From contig NZ_KE386569.1 in NCBI RefSeq assembly GCF_000427625.1, forward strand, positions 1,681,073-1,745,072: a DNA stretch of 64,000 nucleotides, read 5' to 3'. A model generated the notes under the pieces. That model did not search any database, was not told the origin of the DNA, and was given only the letters and a program-made list of their open reading frames with translations. Shown in pieces: positions 1-8,597 of the stretch; the stretch's first letter is position 1; each line of letters begins with the position of its first letter. The stretch is from Methylobacter luteus IMV-B-3098. Its GTDB lineage: Bacteria; Pseudomonadota; Gammaproteobacteria; Methylococcales; Methylomonadaceae. A program made the translations under genes and the position numbers.

Positions 1-1
1 G

Positions 2-823
2 GCCACCTCAGTGGAAGAAGCCAGCGACATCATTCGTCTCTCGGATACCTTTTATCGGCGCGGCGATCACCCTATTCCGCGCATTTCCCGTGAATTCGTG
101 GTCTTTTTTGCGGAACAGGAATATGCGGATCTTCTGTCACGGTTCAGCCAGGATGGTATTTGCCGGGTTCTGCCGCGCAACAACAAAATCTGCCTTGATA
201 TCGGCTGGGAAAAACTGCTGAATCAGCATCATCATTCCATTAATGATGACTTATATACCTTGCTGCCCGCCTCTTCGCTGAGAAAACAGTTTCAGCTGAC
301 GCATACTGAAGACAAGGTCTTTATCATGGAAGAAATACAAGCCTGGCTGACCGATCAGCGAGTAGCCCAGGAAGAGCATCTTGAAAGCTTGATCGTCGCC
401 ATGGATGAAATGATCGAAAACAGTCTGTACGCGGCGCCCCGTGACGGAAAAGGCGTCCCCTACTACAAAAAAGGTGTATCGCGCGAACTCTCGGAACACG
501 AAGAAGTGCGCATTGACATTGTTCTGACAGATAGGCACATGGGATTAATGGTGACCGATAACTGGGGCACATTGACCCCCGCCGTTTTCCTGAAAAGCAT
601 TTCTCATGCGATGGATTCGGGCGTTGAAGCCGGCATAGGGGGCGCCGGTCTTTATATGCTTTGGCGTTTGTCGGATTATTTTCAAATTCGCATCCTTCCA
701 CAACAAAGAACGCAAGTTACCACAGTATGGGATCTGAGCAGTCCAGTCAACATGGACACCAGTTCCGGATTTCAGTTTCTGTACCACAGCAAATACGATG
801 CAGAAAACAAGGTAGGAGTCTAA
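2..823 (+). CDS. GHKL-type ATP-binding protein, possibly 5'-truncated
   Basis: The C-terminal half has the Bergerat fold of histidine-kinase or anti-sigma-type ATPases: an N-box with E136 and N137, a G1 box (D183, N184, G186) and a glycine-rich G2 loop around residues 208-213 (GIGGAG). Residues are numbered from a GTG at position 11, the first possible start seen. The frame is open to the window edge, so the gene may begin outside. The N-terminal ~100 residues match no domain I recognise. No phosphoacceptor histidine region and no membrane segment is visible, so a serine-kinase or anti-sigma-like role is likelier than a classical sensor kinase. It ends two bases before the STAS gene, which suggests the two proteins are co-translated and act together. 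The partnership is inferred from context. Confidence 0.7.
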   Translation, partial: ATSVEEASDIIRLSDTFYRRGDHPIPRISREFVVFFAEQEYADLLSRFSQDGICRVLPRNNKICLDIGWEKLLNQHHHSINDDLYTLLPASSLRKQFQLTHTEDKVFIMEEIQAWLTDQRVAQEEHLESLIVAMDEMIENSLYAAPRDGKGVPYYKKGVSRELSEHEEVRIDIVLTDRHMGLMVTDNWGTLTPAVFLKSISHAMDSGVEAGIGGAGLYMLWRLSDYFQIRILPQQRTQVTTVWDLSSPVNMDTSSGFQFLYHSKYDAENKVGV

Positions 824-825
824 TA

Positions 826-1953
826 ATGACCATTTCAACTTCACTCACAATCAAGCAGATTTCCAAGAACAACAACCAATACAGCTTTGATTGCGCCGGC
901 TCAATCGACGCCCATGCCACACCCGCCTTCAGCGTGTTCACTTCGTTACCGGCCGAAGCCTCTGTCACACTGGATTTCAGCAATATTGAACGCGTCAATT
1001 CCATGGGATTATCATTATTGCTGAAACTGTTCGAGGAATGGGAGCATAGCGGCACGCGCGTGGAAGTACAAAACCTCAATCGAATGGTCAGCATGCTGTT
1101 TAAAATCACCGGCCTGGGGCGATTTGTCAAAGGCGCTACAGGCCAGGACAGCTCTGGCACGAAAATGATTGACCCCGCGCCGCCCGCGCATGCGCATAAA
1201 GCCGATACCGACGGCGAAGCGCCGGCCACCAACTCAAAATTAAATTTTGTCGCCAGTTTACAGACCGGCAGTCAACTAAGCGGTTGGTACCTGTTGAATA
1301 CTTATCTGCAGCGGCGCCTGCAGAAAGTCATACATTTTGAACAGGCCCAGGACGTTAAAAACATCACGCCCGACATATTGTTCAGCAAGCCCTTTGAAGC
1401 CTGCGCCATGATGAAAAAAGGCTTCATCCCCTTGATGCGTCCCATTGCCGAAGCGGACGAGGTCGTCATTCTCTGCCGTTCCGACGATAAGCGGACTATG
1501 TCCGACATGAAAAACGTCAACGTTGTCACGGCAACGGAAGCGAGTTTTGTTTACCTGTTAGGACGGTTCCTGTGCGATGAAAGCCATGTCGATTCGTCGA
1601 AGCTCAATTACCATTTTGCCGGCAATGAAATCAAAGCGCTGCAAATGCTGATCAGAAAACAGGCCGATATATTGTTTGTGCTGAAAAAAACCTACGAGAA
1701 CCTGTCATCGCTAAGCCGCAACAGCGTACGGCAACTGGACGCCAGCGACACCAACTTTACCTTTCACTTATTCAGCATCGCCCCTCACCTGCAATCGGAA
1801 AGCGACGCTTTAGGCACTGTCCTGGAGGACATGACAAACGATGAGCAAGGCAAGCAAATACTGCAGGATCTCCAGTTTCAAGGCTGGTGCAAACCGGAAC
1901 AGGATGAACTGAACATGCTGCAAATGGTATTTGATCGCTATGTAGAGAGCTAG
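826..1953 (+). CDS. STAS domain fused to a PhnD-like binding domain
   Basis: A 375-residue protein. Residues 1-105 look like a STAS (anti-anti-sigma) domain; S59, in the stretch RVNSMGLSLLLKLF, sits where the regulatory serine of the SpoIIAA family lies. A linker rich in Ala, Pro and His (about 106-137) leads to residues 138-375, which resemble periplasmic phosphonate/phosphite-binding proteins of the PhnD type. No signal peptide precedes either part, so the binding domain should be cytoplasmic. The start is ATG 826 because GGTAGGAG lies just upstream and the STAS fold begins there; a longer frame to 661 overlaps the previous gene. A cytoplasmic ligand sensor acting through partner switching with the upstream GHKL ATPase is a reasonable reading but unproven. 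Confidence 0.72.
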   Translation: MTISTSLTIKQISKNNNQYSFDCAGSIDAHATPAFSVFTSLPAEASVTLDFSNIERVNSMGLSLLLKLFEEWEHSGTRVEVQNLNRMVSMLFKITGLGRFVKGATGQDSSGTKMIDPAPPAHAHKADTDGEAPATNSKLNFVASLQTGSQLSGWYLLNTYLQRRLQKVIHFEQAQDVKNITPDILFSKPFEACAMMKKGFIPLMRPIAEADEVVILCRSDDKRTMSDMKNVNVVTATEASFVYLLGRFLCDESHVDSSKLNYHFAGNEIKALQMLIRKQADILFVLKKTYENLSSLSRNSVRQLDASDTNFTFHLFSIAPHLQSESDALGTVLEDMTNDEQGKQILQDLQFQGWCKPEQDELNMLQMVFDRYVES

Positions 1954-1984
1954 GCTAACCTCAACCAAGACAGCGGTAGCATGA

Positions 1985-2022
1985 AAGCGGGACGGGGTTT
2001 GCAACCTCGTCCCTAAAGTTTG
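1985..2022 (+). repeat. REP-like palindrome, copy A
   Basis: An imperfect palindrome with GGGACGGGG and CCTCGTCCC arms around TTTGCAA (core 1989-2013), followed by TAAAGTTT. The same sequence recurs near 7228, 8525, 9193 and 9274, and about 30 bases downstream also resemble those of the copy at 8521. It lies between two convergent genes, where the transcript hairpin may also protect or end both messages. Confidence 0.75.
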
Positions 2023-2100
2023 TGCGGCATCCGAACCAAGTGGCTACACTTAACTAACGCAAAACTCTTCAACCCGGCACCATATCCCATCCGCAGGGTT

Positions 2101-3213
2101 TTAATACATACGCCGCCTGAACAGCCATGAGGCACAGATCAGGGTGACTATGCTAATCACGGCCAAAGGCCAGTATTGCGAAATCAATGCGGATGCCGAC
2201 AGCCCTTCAAGAAAAACGCCTCGGACGATCACCAGAAAATAGCGCAAGGGATTGAGCAGCGTAAGATCCTGAACAAATGACGGCATGTTGGCAATCGGCG
2301 TCGCGAAGCCGGACAGAATAACGGCCGGGACGATAAACAGGAATGTCCCCAAAAGCCCCTGTTGCTGAGTGACAGACAACGATGAAATCATCAAGCCGAT
2401 GCCGATGACGGAAAGGACAAACAGAACCACTCCCAGATACAGCGCCGCCAGACTGCCGATCATCGGAATCCTGAACCAGAACACGGCCATGAAAATGATG
2501 AACGAGGCTTCAAGAATACCGATGATTGCCGCCGGCAAGGCCTTGCCGACCAATATCTGAAAAGGCGTGAGCGGCGTCACCATCAGCTGGTCAAAAGTGC
2601 CCTGCTCGCGTTCGCGGGCAATTGAAAGCGCCGTGACGACGATAGTCACAACCAGCGTCAGCAGTCCCACAATGCCGGAAACGATAAACCACTGGCTTTC
2701 CAGATTCGGGTTGAACCAGGCCCTGATCTCCAGTTGCGCGGGGGGCAGCGGCAGGTTGTGCCGCTGAGCCCAGTCCAGATTGAACGCCGCCACGATGCTT
2801 TGCATGTAATTCAGGGCGATCATCGCCGTGTTGGAGTCGCGGCCGTCGATCAGAATCTGCGCCACGGCAGGCTTCTGGCCCGCATACAGGTCGCGGCTGA
2901 AATGCGGGCCGAGATGCAGTACGGCCAACACTTTCTTCTCATCGAGGGCTGGCGCGATCTGTTCCTGATGGGTGATTCTCAAAACCTCCGTAAACGCCGG
3001 CGCCGCCGTGAAGCGCTCGATAAAATCGCGCGAGGCGATGCTCCGGTCCTCGTTATAAATCGCGATGGGGATATGATTAAGGTCGAAAGTCGCGGCATAG
3101 CTGAATATGAAGAGCTGGATGACCGGCGGGCCAATCAATATAAAGCGGCTTTTCCTGTCCCTGACCAGAGCCAGAAATTCCTTGATCAATAGCGCATGAA
3201 TCATGGCCCACAT
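2101..3213 (-). CDS. ybhR: ABC-2 type exporter permease, YbhR-like
   Basis: An ABC-2 permease of about 370 residues. It has one N-terminal membrane helix (after LIKEFLALVRDRKSR), a large extracytoplasmic loop and five C-terminal helices. The signature EREQGTFDQLMVTPL, at the cytoplasmic turn before the core helices, is shared with E. coli YbhR, as is the C-terminal FRRRMY. ATG 3213 is preferred because GGAG lies five bases before it; GTG 3219, overlapping the upstream stop, is the alternative. It is the last gene of a four-gene minus-strand operon (ybhG-ybhF-ybhS-ybhR order) and should pair with YbhS to form the membrane channel. E. coli YbhFSR has been linked to drug and cation efflux; the substrate here is unknown. 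Confidence 0.88.
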   Translation of the reverse strand: MWAMIHALLIKEFLALVRDRKSRFILIGPPVIQLFIFSYAATFDLNHIPIAIYNEDRSIASRDFIERFTAAPAFTEVLRITHQEQIAPALDEKKVLAVLHLGPHFSRDLYAGQKPAVAQILIDGRDSNTAMIALNYMQSIVAAFNLDWAQRHNLPLPPAQLEIRAWFNPNLESQWFIVSGIVGLLTLVVTIVVTALSIAREREQGTFDQLMVTPLTPFQILVGKALPAAIIGILEASFIIFMAVFWFRIPMIGSLAALYLGVVLFVLSVIGIGLMISSLSVTQQQGLLGTFLFIVPAVILSGFATPIANMPSFVQDLTLLNPLRYFLVIVRGVFLEGLSASALISQYWPLAVISIVTLICASWLFRRRMY

Positions 3214-3215
3214 GA

Positions 3216-4349
3216 TCACTCCAGCCGCTTCGGGGCCTTCTTCGCGGCCAGCCCGAAAAACACGGCCGCCATCAAGGCCAGCGCCAGCGCATTGGGCAAA
3301 ATGACGGGCCAGATGTCACCGGCCAGAAACACGGTTTGCAAAATCGCGACGAAATAACGTGCGCCAACCAGATAAGTGAATGCCTGAATGACCGGCGGCA
3401 TGCTGTTTATATTAAAAATGAATCCGGACAAGAGAAAAGCCGGCAGATAAGTGGCGATAATGGCCGCTTGCCCGGCGACGAACTGATTTTTAGCGATAAT
3501 GGAAATCAGCAGCCCCATGCCCAGAGCGACCAGCAGAAATAACGTGCCGGTCAGCAACAATACCCAAAACGAACCGCGCAGCGGCACGTCGAACAAAAAC
3601 ACCGCCATGGCAATGGACAGCAGCAGCCCGCCCATGCCGAGCAGATAGTACGGAATCAGTTTGCCCAGCAGGACTTCGCCCATCGTGACCGGAGTCGCAA
3701 TCATGGCCTCCAGCGTGCCGCGCTCCCATTCGCGGGCTACGACCATGGCCGTCAACAGCGCGCCGGTCAGCGTCATGATGATGGCAATCAGGCCCGGCAC
3801 CAGAAAGTCCTTGCTTAAAACTGCGCTGTTATACCAGATCCGTTGCTGGGCGATGACCGGTCTTGACAGCGTTGTGCCTCGCATCGCGGCCAGATGACTC
3901 AGCCATTCATTCCATGTGCCCTGGACATAGCCCGAGATCAGGCGCGCGGTATTGGCGTCCACGCCATCGACGATGACCTGGATGGCCGGCGAGTTCTGCT
4001 TGAACAACTGGCTGCTGAAGTCCTCGCGCAGACGGATAATAGCCGTGATCTCCCGTGCCAGCAGCGCATGTTCCGCAGCCGCCATGTCGGCAAAATGGAA
4101 TGATTGAAAATACTCGGAATGCTGAAAGGCCGCCGTGAAACCCGTGGTCTCGGGCGTGGTTTTATCCACAACCCAGCCCACGGGCACCTGCCTGGCGTCC
4201 AGTGATACGCCGTAACCGAACAGCAACAGCAGGAATACCGGCAATACGAAGGCAATGGCCAGACTGCTGGGATCGCGCCAGATTTGCAGAAACTCCTTGG
4301 CGATCAGCCCCTTCAGGCGCATGCGTTTTTTTACTCTTGAATCGCTCAT
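3216..4349 (-). CDS. ybhS: ABC-2 type exporter permease, YbhS-like
   Basis: A 377-residue permease, the same length as E. coli YbhS. It has an N-terminal helix after the KEFLQIWRDPSS motif, a periplasmic domain, and five C-terminal helices starting at FLVPGLIAIIMTLTGALLTAMVVAREWERGTLEAMIATPVT. Its start overlaps the ATPase stop by four bases (ATGA), which points to translational coupling. With the neighbouring YbhR-like protein it probably forms the heterodimeric channel of the exporter. Confidence 0.88.
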   Translation of the reverse strand: MSDSRVKKRMRLKGLIAKEFLQIWRDPSSLAIAFVLPVFLLLLFGYGVSLDARQVPVGWVVDKTTPETTGFTAAFQHSEYFQSFHFADMAAAEHALLAREITAIIRLREDFSSQLFKQNSPAIQVIVDGVDANTARLISGYVQGTWNEWLSHLAAMRGTTLSRPVIAQQRIWYNSAVLSKDFLVPGLIAIIMTLTGALLTAMVVAREWERGTLEAMIATPVTMGEVLLGKLIPYYLLGMGGLLLSIAMAVFLFDVPLRGSFWVLLLTGTLFLLVALGMGLLISIIAKNQFVAGQAAIIATYLPAFLLSGFIFNINSMPPVIQAFTYLVGARYFVAILQTVFLAGDIWPVILPNALALALMAAVFFGLAAKKAPKRLE

Positions 4350-6097
4350 GGCCGCTTTGCCTGTATCAGTTGGATAAACGCATCCTCCATGGTCGGATCG
4401 GGCAACGCCTCCGTGCGCGCCTGCCGTTTGATTTCAGACGGCGTGCCGCTAGTCAGAATATCGCCTTCCGCCATGATCACCAGGCGGTCGCAGTATTCGG
4501 CCTCTTCCATGAAATGCGTGGTGACCAGCACTGTGACCCCGGTCGCAGCCAGACGGTTGGTCCGGTTCCAGAATTCCCGCCTGGCCAATGGATCGACGCC
4601 GGACGTGGGCTCGTCGAGAAACAGGATTTCCGGCTCGTGCATCAATGCGCAGGCTATGGCCAGACGCTGCTTGTAGCCCAGCGACAAATCGCCGCTGTTG
4701 GCGTCCTTGTGCGCCTCGAGCTCAAATTGCTGCAAGGCCCACTGGATTCGATCGTCACGGCGGGCGTTACTCAGACCATAGACGCTGCTGAAAAACGCCA
4801 GATTCTGGCTCACGCTTAAATTCGAATAAAGCGAGAACTTCTGCGACATGTAGCCGATCCGTGCGCGGGCCCTGGCCGCCGCTTTGCGCAGATCGACGCC
4901 GGCGACCTGCAGTCGGCCGCTGCTGGCGGGCAGCAATCCGCACAGCATGCGAAAGGTCGTGGTTTTGCCGGCGCCGTTTGCACCCAGCAATCCGAAGACC
5001 TCACCGCGCCTGACCGTGAAACTCAACCTTTTAACCGCCTGAAAGTCGCCAAACCAGCGGTCGACGCCGTCAACGCGAATGATTTCCTCATCGGCGACAG
5101 GCACGGATGCTTCCGTTATCCTGTTTGCCTGCCGGACCGGCGCCCGGCGTTTGTTCAACAGCTCTATAAAAGCATCTTCCAGACGGGGGGCAATCGGCTC
5201 GATCCGGGTTCTGCCGTTGTCTGTCTTTAGCAATGCCGCATTGACTGAGTCCTCGCTGTCGCACACGATGCGCACCGCCTCGCCCTGAATGACCGCATCA
5301 GTAATGCCGGGCTGGCCGCTCAGGCGGTTTTGCAGATCGCGGTTGGAAAGATCGGGATGCGTGACTCGATAACAACGCCCCTGAACTTTTTTCCTGAAAG
5401 CATCCGGACTGCTGTGGTCCAGCAATTCGCCCTCATCCAGCAACATGACTTCCATGCAACGCTCGGCCTCGTCGAGATAGGCCGTGCTTAACAACACAGT
5501 CGTGCCGCTCGTCTTTACCTGCTGATCGATAATGCTCCACAACTCCCGTCTCGATACCGGATCGACCCCGACGCTAGGCTCATCCAGCAACAGCAGTTGC
5601 GGCTGGCTGAGCAACGTGCAGGCCAGCCCCAGTTTCTGCTTCATGCCGCCGGACAGGCGGCCGGCCAGACGCTTGGAAAAAGGCGTGAGATTCGTCATGC
5701 GGGTCAGTTCCTGAAAGCGTTGCGTCCTCTCCTCCCGGCCGATGCCGTGGAGGTCCGCATAAAGATTCAGGTTCTCCGCCACGCTGAGGTCTTCGTACAG
5801 ACCGAAGCGCTGCGGCATGTAACCGATCAGGCCACGAAGCTGCGCGGCTTGGTTACTGCTGTCGCGTCCGAACACGGCGACACGGCCCGAATCCGGCAGC
5901 AACAATCCTGCCGCCAGCCGCATCAGCGTGGTTTTGCCGGCGCCGTCCGGCCCGACCAGGCCGGCTACCGTGCCTTTCGGCAGCGCCAATGACACATTCC
6001 GCAAGGCATCAACAGTGCGCCGGCCGGCAATAAAGCATTTGCTGACGGCCTGAAATTCGAGCGCGAAGACAGCCTGATCGCTGCGCGAATCAGGCAT
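4346..6097 (-). CDS. ybhF: Tandem ABC transporter ATPase, YbhF-like
   Basis: A 583-residue protein with two complete ATP-binding cassettes. The first has Walker A GPDGAGKTT, signature LSGGMKQ and Walker B LLLLDEPSVGVDP. The second has GANGAGKTT, LSLGYKQ and ILFLDEPTSGVDP. The second signature has Leu for the usual Gly (SLGYKQ rather than SGGxxQ), as in many YbhF proteins. Length and layout match E. coli YbhF (578 residues). The start codon shares one base with the stop of the membrane-fusion gene (TAATG). It powers the YbhS/YbhR channel from the cytoplasmic face. Confidence 0.9.
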   Translation of the reverse strand: MPDSRSDQAVFALEFQAVSKCFIAGRRTVDALRNVSLALPKGTVAGLVGPDGAGKTTLMRLAAGLLLPDSGRVAVFGRDSSNQAAQLRGLIGYMPQRFGLYEDLSVAENLNLYADLHGIGREERTQRFQELTRMTNLTPFSKRLAGRLSGGMKQKLGLACTLLSQPQLLLLDEPSVGVDPVSRRELWSIIDQQVKTSGTTVLLSTAYLDEAERCMEVMLLDEGELLDHSSPDAFRKKVQGRCYRVTHPDLSNRDLQNRLSGQPGITDAVIQGEAVRIVCDSEDSVNAALLKTDNGRTRIEPIAPRLEDAFIELLNKRRAPVRQANRITEASVPVADEEIIRVDGVDRWFGDFQAVKRLSFTVRRGEVFGLLGANGAGKTTTFRMLCGLLPASSGRLQVAGVDLRKAAARARARIGYMSQKFSLYSNLSVSQNLAFFSSVYGLSNARRDDRIQWALQQFELEAHKDANSGDLSLGYKQRLAIACALMHEPEILFLDEPTSGVDPLARREFWNRTNRLAATGVTVLVTTHFMEEAEYCDRLVIMAEGDILTSGTPSEIKRQARTEALPDPTMEDAFIQLIQAKRP

Positions 6098-7125
6098 TAC
6101 CGCTCCTTACAAGGAGGAGTCGCACTGCTTTCAGAATCTGAGGCGAAGGAAATGCTGACCGTGACCGGCATGCCAAGGCGCAATTCGTTTTGCGGATTGC
6201 AGGCGAAAACGCGCACCTGATAGACCAGGCTGGTGCGCAGTTCCGGCGTTTCCACGGTTTTCGGCGTGAACTCGGCCGTGGGTGAAATGAAACCAACCCA
6301 GCCGTCGTAGACTTTATCGGGATAGCTGTCCGTTTTGACCCGGGCTGGCATGCCGTATTTCAGTTTGCCCAGCTGCTTCTCTGGCACATAGATTCGCGCC
6401 CAGACCGGATCGATCAGCGCCAGCGTATAAACCGGCGTGTTGATATTGGCCATATCGCCGGGCTCCAGAATCCGGTCCTGGATGATGCCGTCGGCAGGCG
6501 CGTAAAGATGGGCATCCTGCCAGGCTTTTTTCGCCAGGTCGAATGCGCTTTCAGCGGCTTTCAGCAACGCCCTGGCTTCGGCGATGTCTTCCACGCGCGG
6601 GCCGATAACCGCAAGCGCCTGCAGTTCTTTCAAGGAACGCATTCTCTCTCTGGCCGCATCCAGTTCCGCTCTGGCACGGTCCAGTGACTGTATCGGCGCC
6701 GACTTTCGCCGAACCATCTCCTGCATCCTGTCAAACTCCTTTTGGGCAAATGCTACGGTTGCCTGCGCCGATTTGACATCCGCCTGCGTTTTGCGAATAT
6801 CTTCAATACGCGATCCGGCCTCCAGCCTTGCCACCACCTGGCGCTGGGCCTCGGCTTTGGCTTCGGCGCTGTCCATCGCATACTGAAAACGTTCCAGATC
6901 CTGTACGGCCAGCAACTGGCCTTTTTTGACCCGGTCACCTTCCCTGGCGTATATCGCCGCGATGTACTCGGTGTCATGAAAAGTCAGTTCAACCTGGCGG
7001 ATATCGATATTGCCGTATAGCGTCAGACTGTTTTCATCTGCCGGCTCGGGACGGCTGGCATACCAGCCGACAACCGCGATGCCGGCTATAACAACCAGGA
7101 TAATGATGATTTTCAGTGGTCTCAT
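6097..7125 (-). CDS. ybhG: HlyD-family periplasmic adaptor, YbhG-like
   Basis: A 342-residue membrane-fusion protein. An N-terminal anchor helix (residues ~5-22) is followed by a lipoyl/barrel-sandwich half (SLTLYGNIDIRQVELTF), a long Ala/Glu/Arg-rich coiled-coil hairpin (about 75-200), the second barrel half (YAPADGIIQDRILEPGDMA) and a beta-barrel ending. The stretch SPTAEFTPKTVETPELRT is almost identical to E. coli YbhG. It is first in the minus-strand operon, so the promoter should lie in the 7126-7220 gap. The adaptor links the inner-membrane exporter to the periplasm or an outer-membrane channel. No TetR-type regulator, as found beside E. coli ybhG, is present. Confidence 0.9.
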   Translation of the reverse strand: MRPLKIIIILVVIAGIAVVGWYASRPEPADENSLTLYGNIDIRQVELTFHDTEYIAAIYAREGDRVKKGQLLAVQDLERFQYAMDSAEAKAEAQRQVVARLEAGSRIEDIRKTQADVKSAQATVAFAQKEFDRMQEMVRRKSAPIQSLDRARAELDAARERMRSLKELQALAVIGPRVEDIAEARALLKAAESAFDLAKKAWQDAHLYAPADGIIQDRILEPGDMANINTPVYTLALIDPVWARIYVPEKQLGKLKYGMPARVKTDSYPDKVYDGWVGFISPTAEFTPKTVETPELRTSLVYQVRVFACNPQNELRLGMPVTVSISFASDSESSATPPCKER

Positions 7126-7223
7126 GCTGTTATTTAAGTTAAATGAAGCATCCCTGCAGGCTGTTATCGTTGAAGACCGATGGTTAGCCAGACAGACAGG
7201 AGGAAAAGTTCACTTTGTAACTC

Positions 7224-7260
7224 AAGCGGGACGGAGTTTGCAACCCCATCCCTAATGTTT
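7224..7260 (+). repeat. REP-like palindrome, copy B
   Basis: Core 7228-7252 has GGGACGGAG and CCCCATCCC arms around TTTGCAA. It is preceded by CTCAAGC and followed by TAATGTTT, as in copy C. Same orientation as copies A and C. It sits in the 327-base gap upstream of the ybhG-like gene. Confidence 0.75.
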
Positions 7261-7330
7261 CAGATCGGCAACCTGTCCATCCGCATGGGTTCTCGTCTGG
7301 TTTAGCGACAGCACAAACGTTTGGAACGAG

Positions 7331-7423
7331 GATGCAAGCAGCGCATATCGGGCCTGCGTAATACGGAATTTCGAGACGCCGATGCTCCGTATCGCGTTTC
7401 ATTTTATGCGGGCTGCTTGCGTC
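7331..7423. repeat. Nested inverted repeats downstream of tpm
   Basis: The outer arms are 7331-7346 (GATGCAAGCAGCGCAT) and 7406-7423 (ATGCGGGCTGCTTGCGTC), complementary over about 16 positions with a two-base bulge. Inside them, ATACGGA (7361-7367) pairs with TCCGTAT (7386-7392). The result is a possible 93-base two-stem structure in the gap between ybhG and tpm, with no T-tract typical of a terminator. It could be a folded RNA end, a small decayed mobile unit or a recombination site. Confidence 0.55.
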
Positions 7424-7452
7424 ACTTACAGCCCGGATGTTCGGCGCCGCTA

Positions 7453-8127
7453 TTAGGAAACCGATTTGGATGCGAGACGGTACACTTTATACTCGGCGCG
7501 TACAGGTAATTGATCCGGCCAATCGGGATCCACTTCGAACACGCTCTCAACATACGCCAGATCGATTTCAAAGCCCGACGAATACAGCGTCCTGATTTCT
7601 TCGCCAACACCAAACGCTTGCTTGAGCGTCTCTTTTTCTTCGGCATCCTCGATAGTCAGCAAAAAAACCTCGGAAGATTTCGGTGTAATCAACCGCAAGT
7701 GAGCGACATAATGCCGGCGGATATCTTCAGGGAGCGCGGTGAGGGCCGCCCGGTCATAGACCGTATCGATATTTCCCAGATCACCTTCGGTCAGCGAAAA
7801 GTAATCTCCGCATAAAATGCTGATTCTTCCATGTTTCCAAAGGGTAAATTTGCCGACACGCCGCCGTGATGGCTTGAGGCGGTTTTCAAGGAAAAAGGCC
7901 TGGACCGCGAGAGGGCTGAGCTCAACACCGACGACTTCGTATCCCTGTTCGGCAAGCCAGATCATATCCAGACTTTTGCCGCATAAAGGTACAAATACCC
8001 GGCTTCCCCTTGCCAGATTAAGGCTTGGCCAGAATCTGGCAAGAAGTTGATTAACCGCGCTTTGATGAAAATCGATTCGCCGTTCGCGCCATAGTTGCAA
8101 CCAGAGTTTATTGTCCCGATCGATCAT
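7453..8127 (-). CDS. tpm: Thiopurine S-methyltransferase family protein
   Basis: A 224-residue SAM-dependent methyltransferase. The N-terminal stretch WLQLWRERRIDFHQSAVNQLLARFWPSL and the SAM site SRVFVPLCGKSLDMIWLAEQGYEVVGVELS are diagnostic of the TPMT family (usual length ~218). Bacterial members methylate thiopurines, and some methylate selenium or tellurium oxyanions. ATG 8127 is chosen because GGAGGGG lies six bases upstream and the family alignment begins at MIDRDNKLW; the longer frame to 8193 adds residues not in the family. It stands alone, flanked by repeat-bearing gaps. Confidence 0.88.
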   Translation of the reverse strand: MIDRDNKLWLQLWRERRIDFHQSAVNQLLARFWPSLNLARGSRVFVPLCGKSLDMIWLAEQGYEVVGVELSPLAVQAFFLENRLKPSRRRVGKFTLWKHGRISILCGDYFSLTEGDLGNIDTVYDRAALTALPEDIRRHYVAHLRLITPKSSEVFLLTIEDAEEKETLKQAFGVGEEIRTLYSSGFEIDLAYVESVFEVDPDWPDQLPVRAEYKVYRLASKSVS

Positions 8128-8597
8128 GATTGCCCCTCCGTCATAACCATAAGTTGCCGAAGGCGGCCAGTCGGCCCAAGGAAATACATGCAAGTTCAGT
8201 CCCCAGGCGATCTGAATATTGCTTTAGGATAAATAAATAGCAATGCGGGTAGTCCTTAGCATCTATGCAGACAGCATCGTACTTGATAGGGTAATCGGGC
8301 ATGGCGAGTTCTTCCCATGTATTTAAAGTTTTGTGAAAAGGAAAATGTCAGATCGAACGGACACAAAACTTTGTGAGAAGAGGTATGAAGGTCGAATAGG
8401 CACCCGTAAGGTTTATTAGAGAGTACCACGTCCGGTATCTGAAGTGCCAAGTAATTCAGGGTTAAAGGTGGAAAAGCTTCGCTAAAGAATGAATGGGGGT
8501 AAGTAACCAAGACGTATCTCAAGCGGGACGGGGTTTGCAACCCCGTCCCTAACGTTTCTGCACCGTCCAAGCCAAACAGCTATGCTCAGCATGCGCA
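8128..8597. other. Non-coding gap with an inverted repeat and a REP
   Basis: No convincing gene. It holds an 11-base perfect inverted repeat (AAAGTTTTGTG at 8325-8335, its complement at 8362-8372; loop 26 bases) and the REP-like copy C near its end. A 104-codon minus-strand frame spans the REP and has no recognisable protein character. Confidence 0.6.
8521..8557 (+). repeat. REP-like palindrome, copy C
   Basis: The most perfect copy: GGGACGGGG and CCCCGTCCC arms around TTTGCAA (core 8525-8549), followed by TAACGTTT. It lies 40 bases past the RAYT stop codon, in the opposite orientation to copies D and E on the other side of that gene. Confidence 0.85.

Noticed and set aside
8256-8570. A 104-codon minus-strand frame between tpm and the RAYT
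   Set aside because: It runs through the REP and a non-coding inverted repeat, lacks a ribosome site and shows no domain; not listed as a gene.
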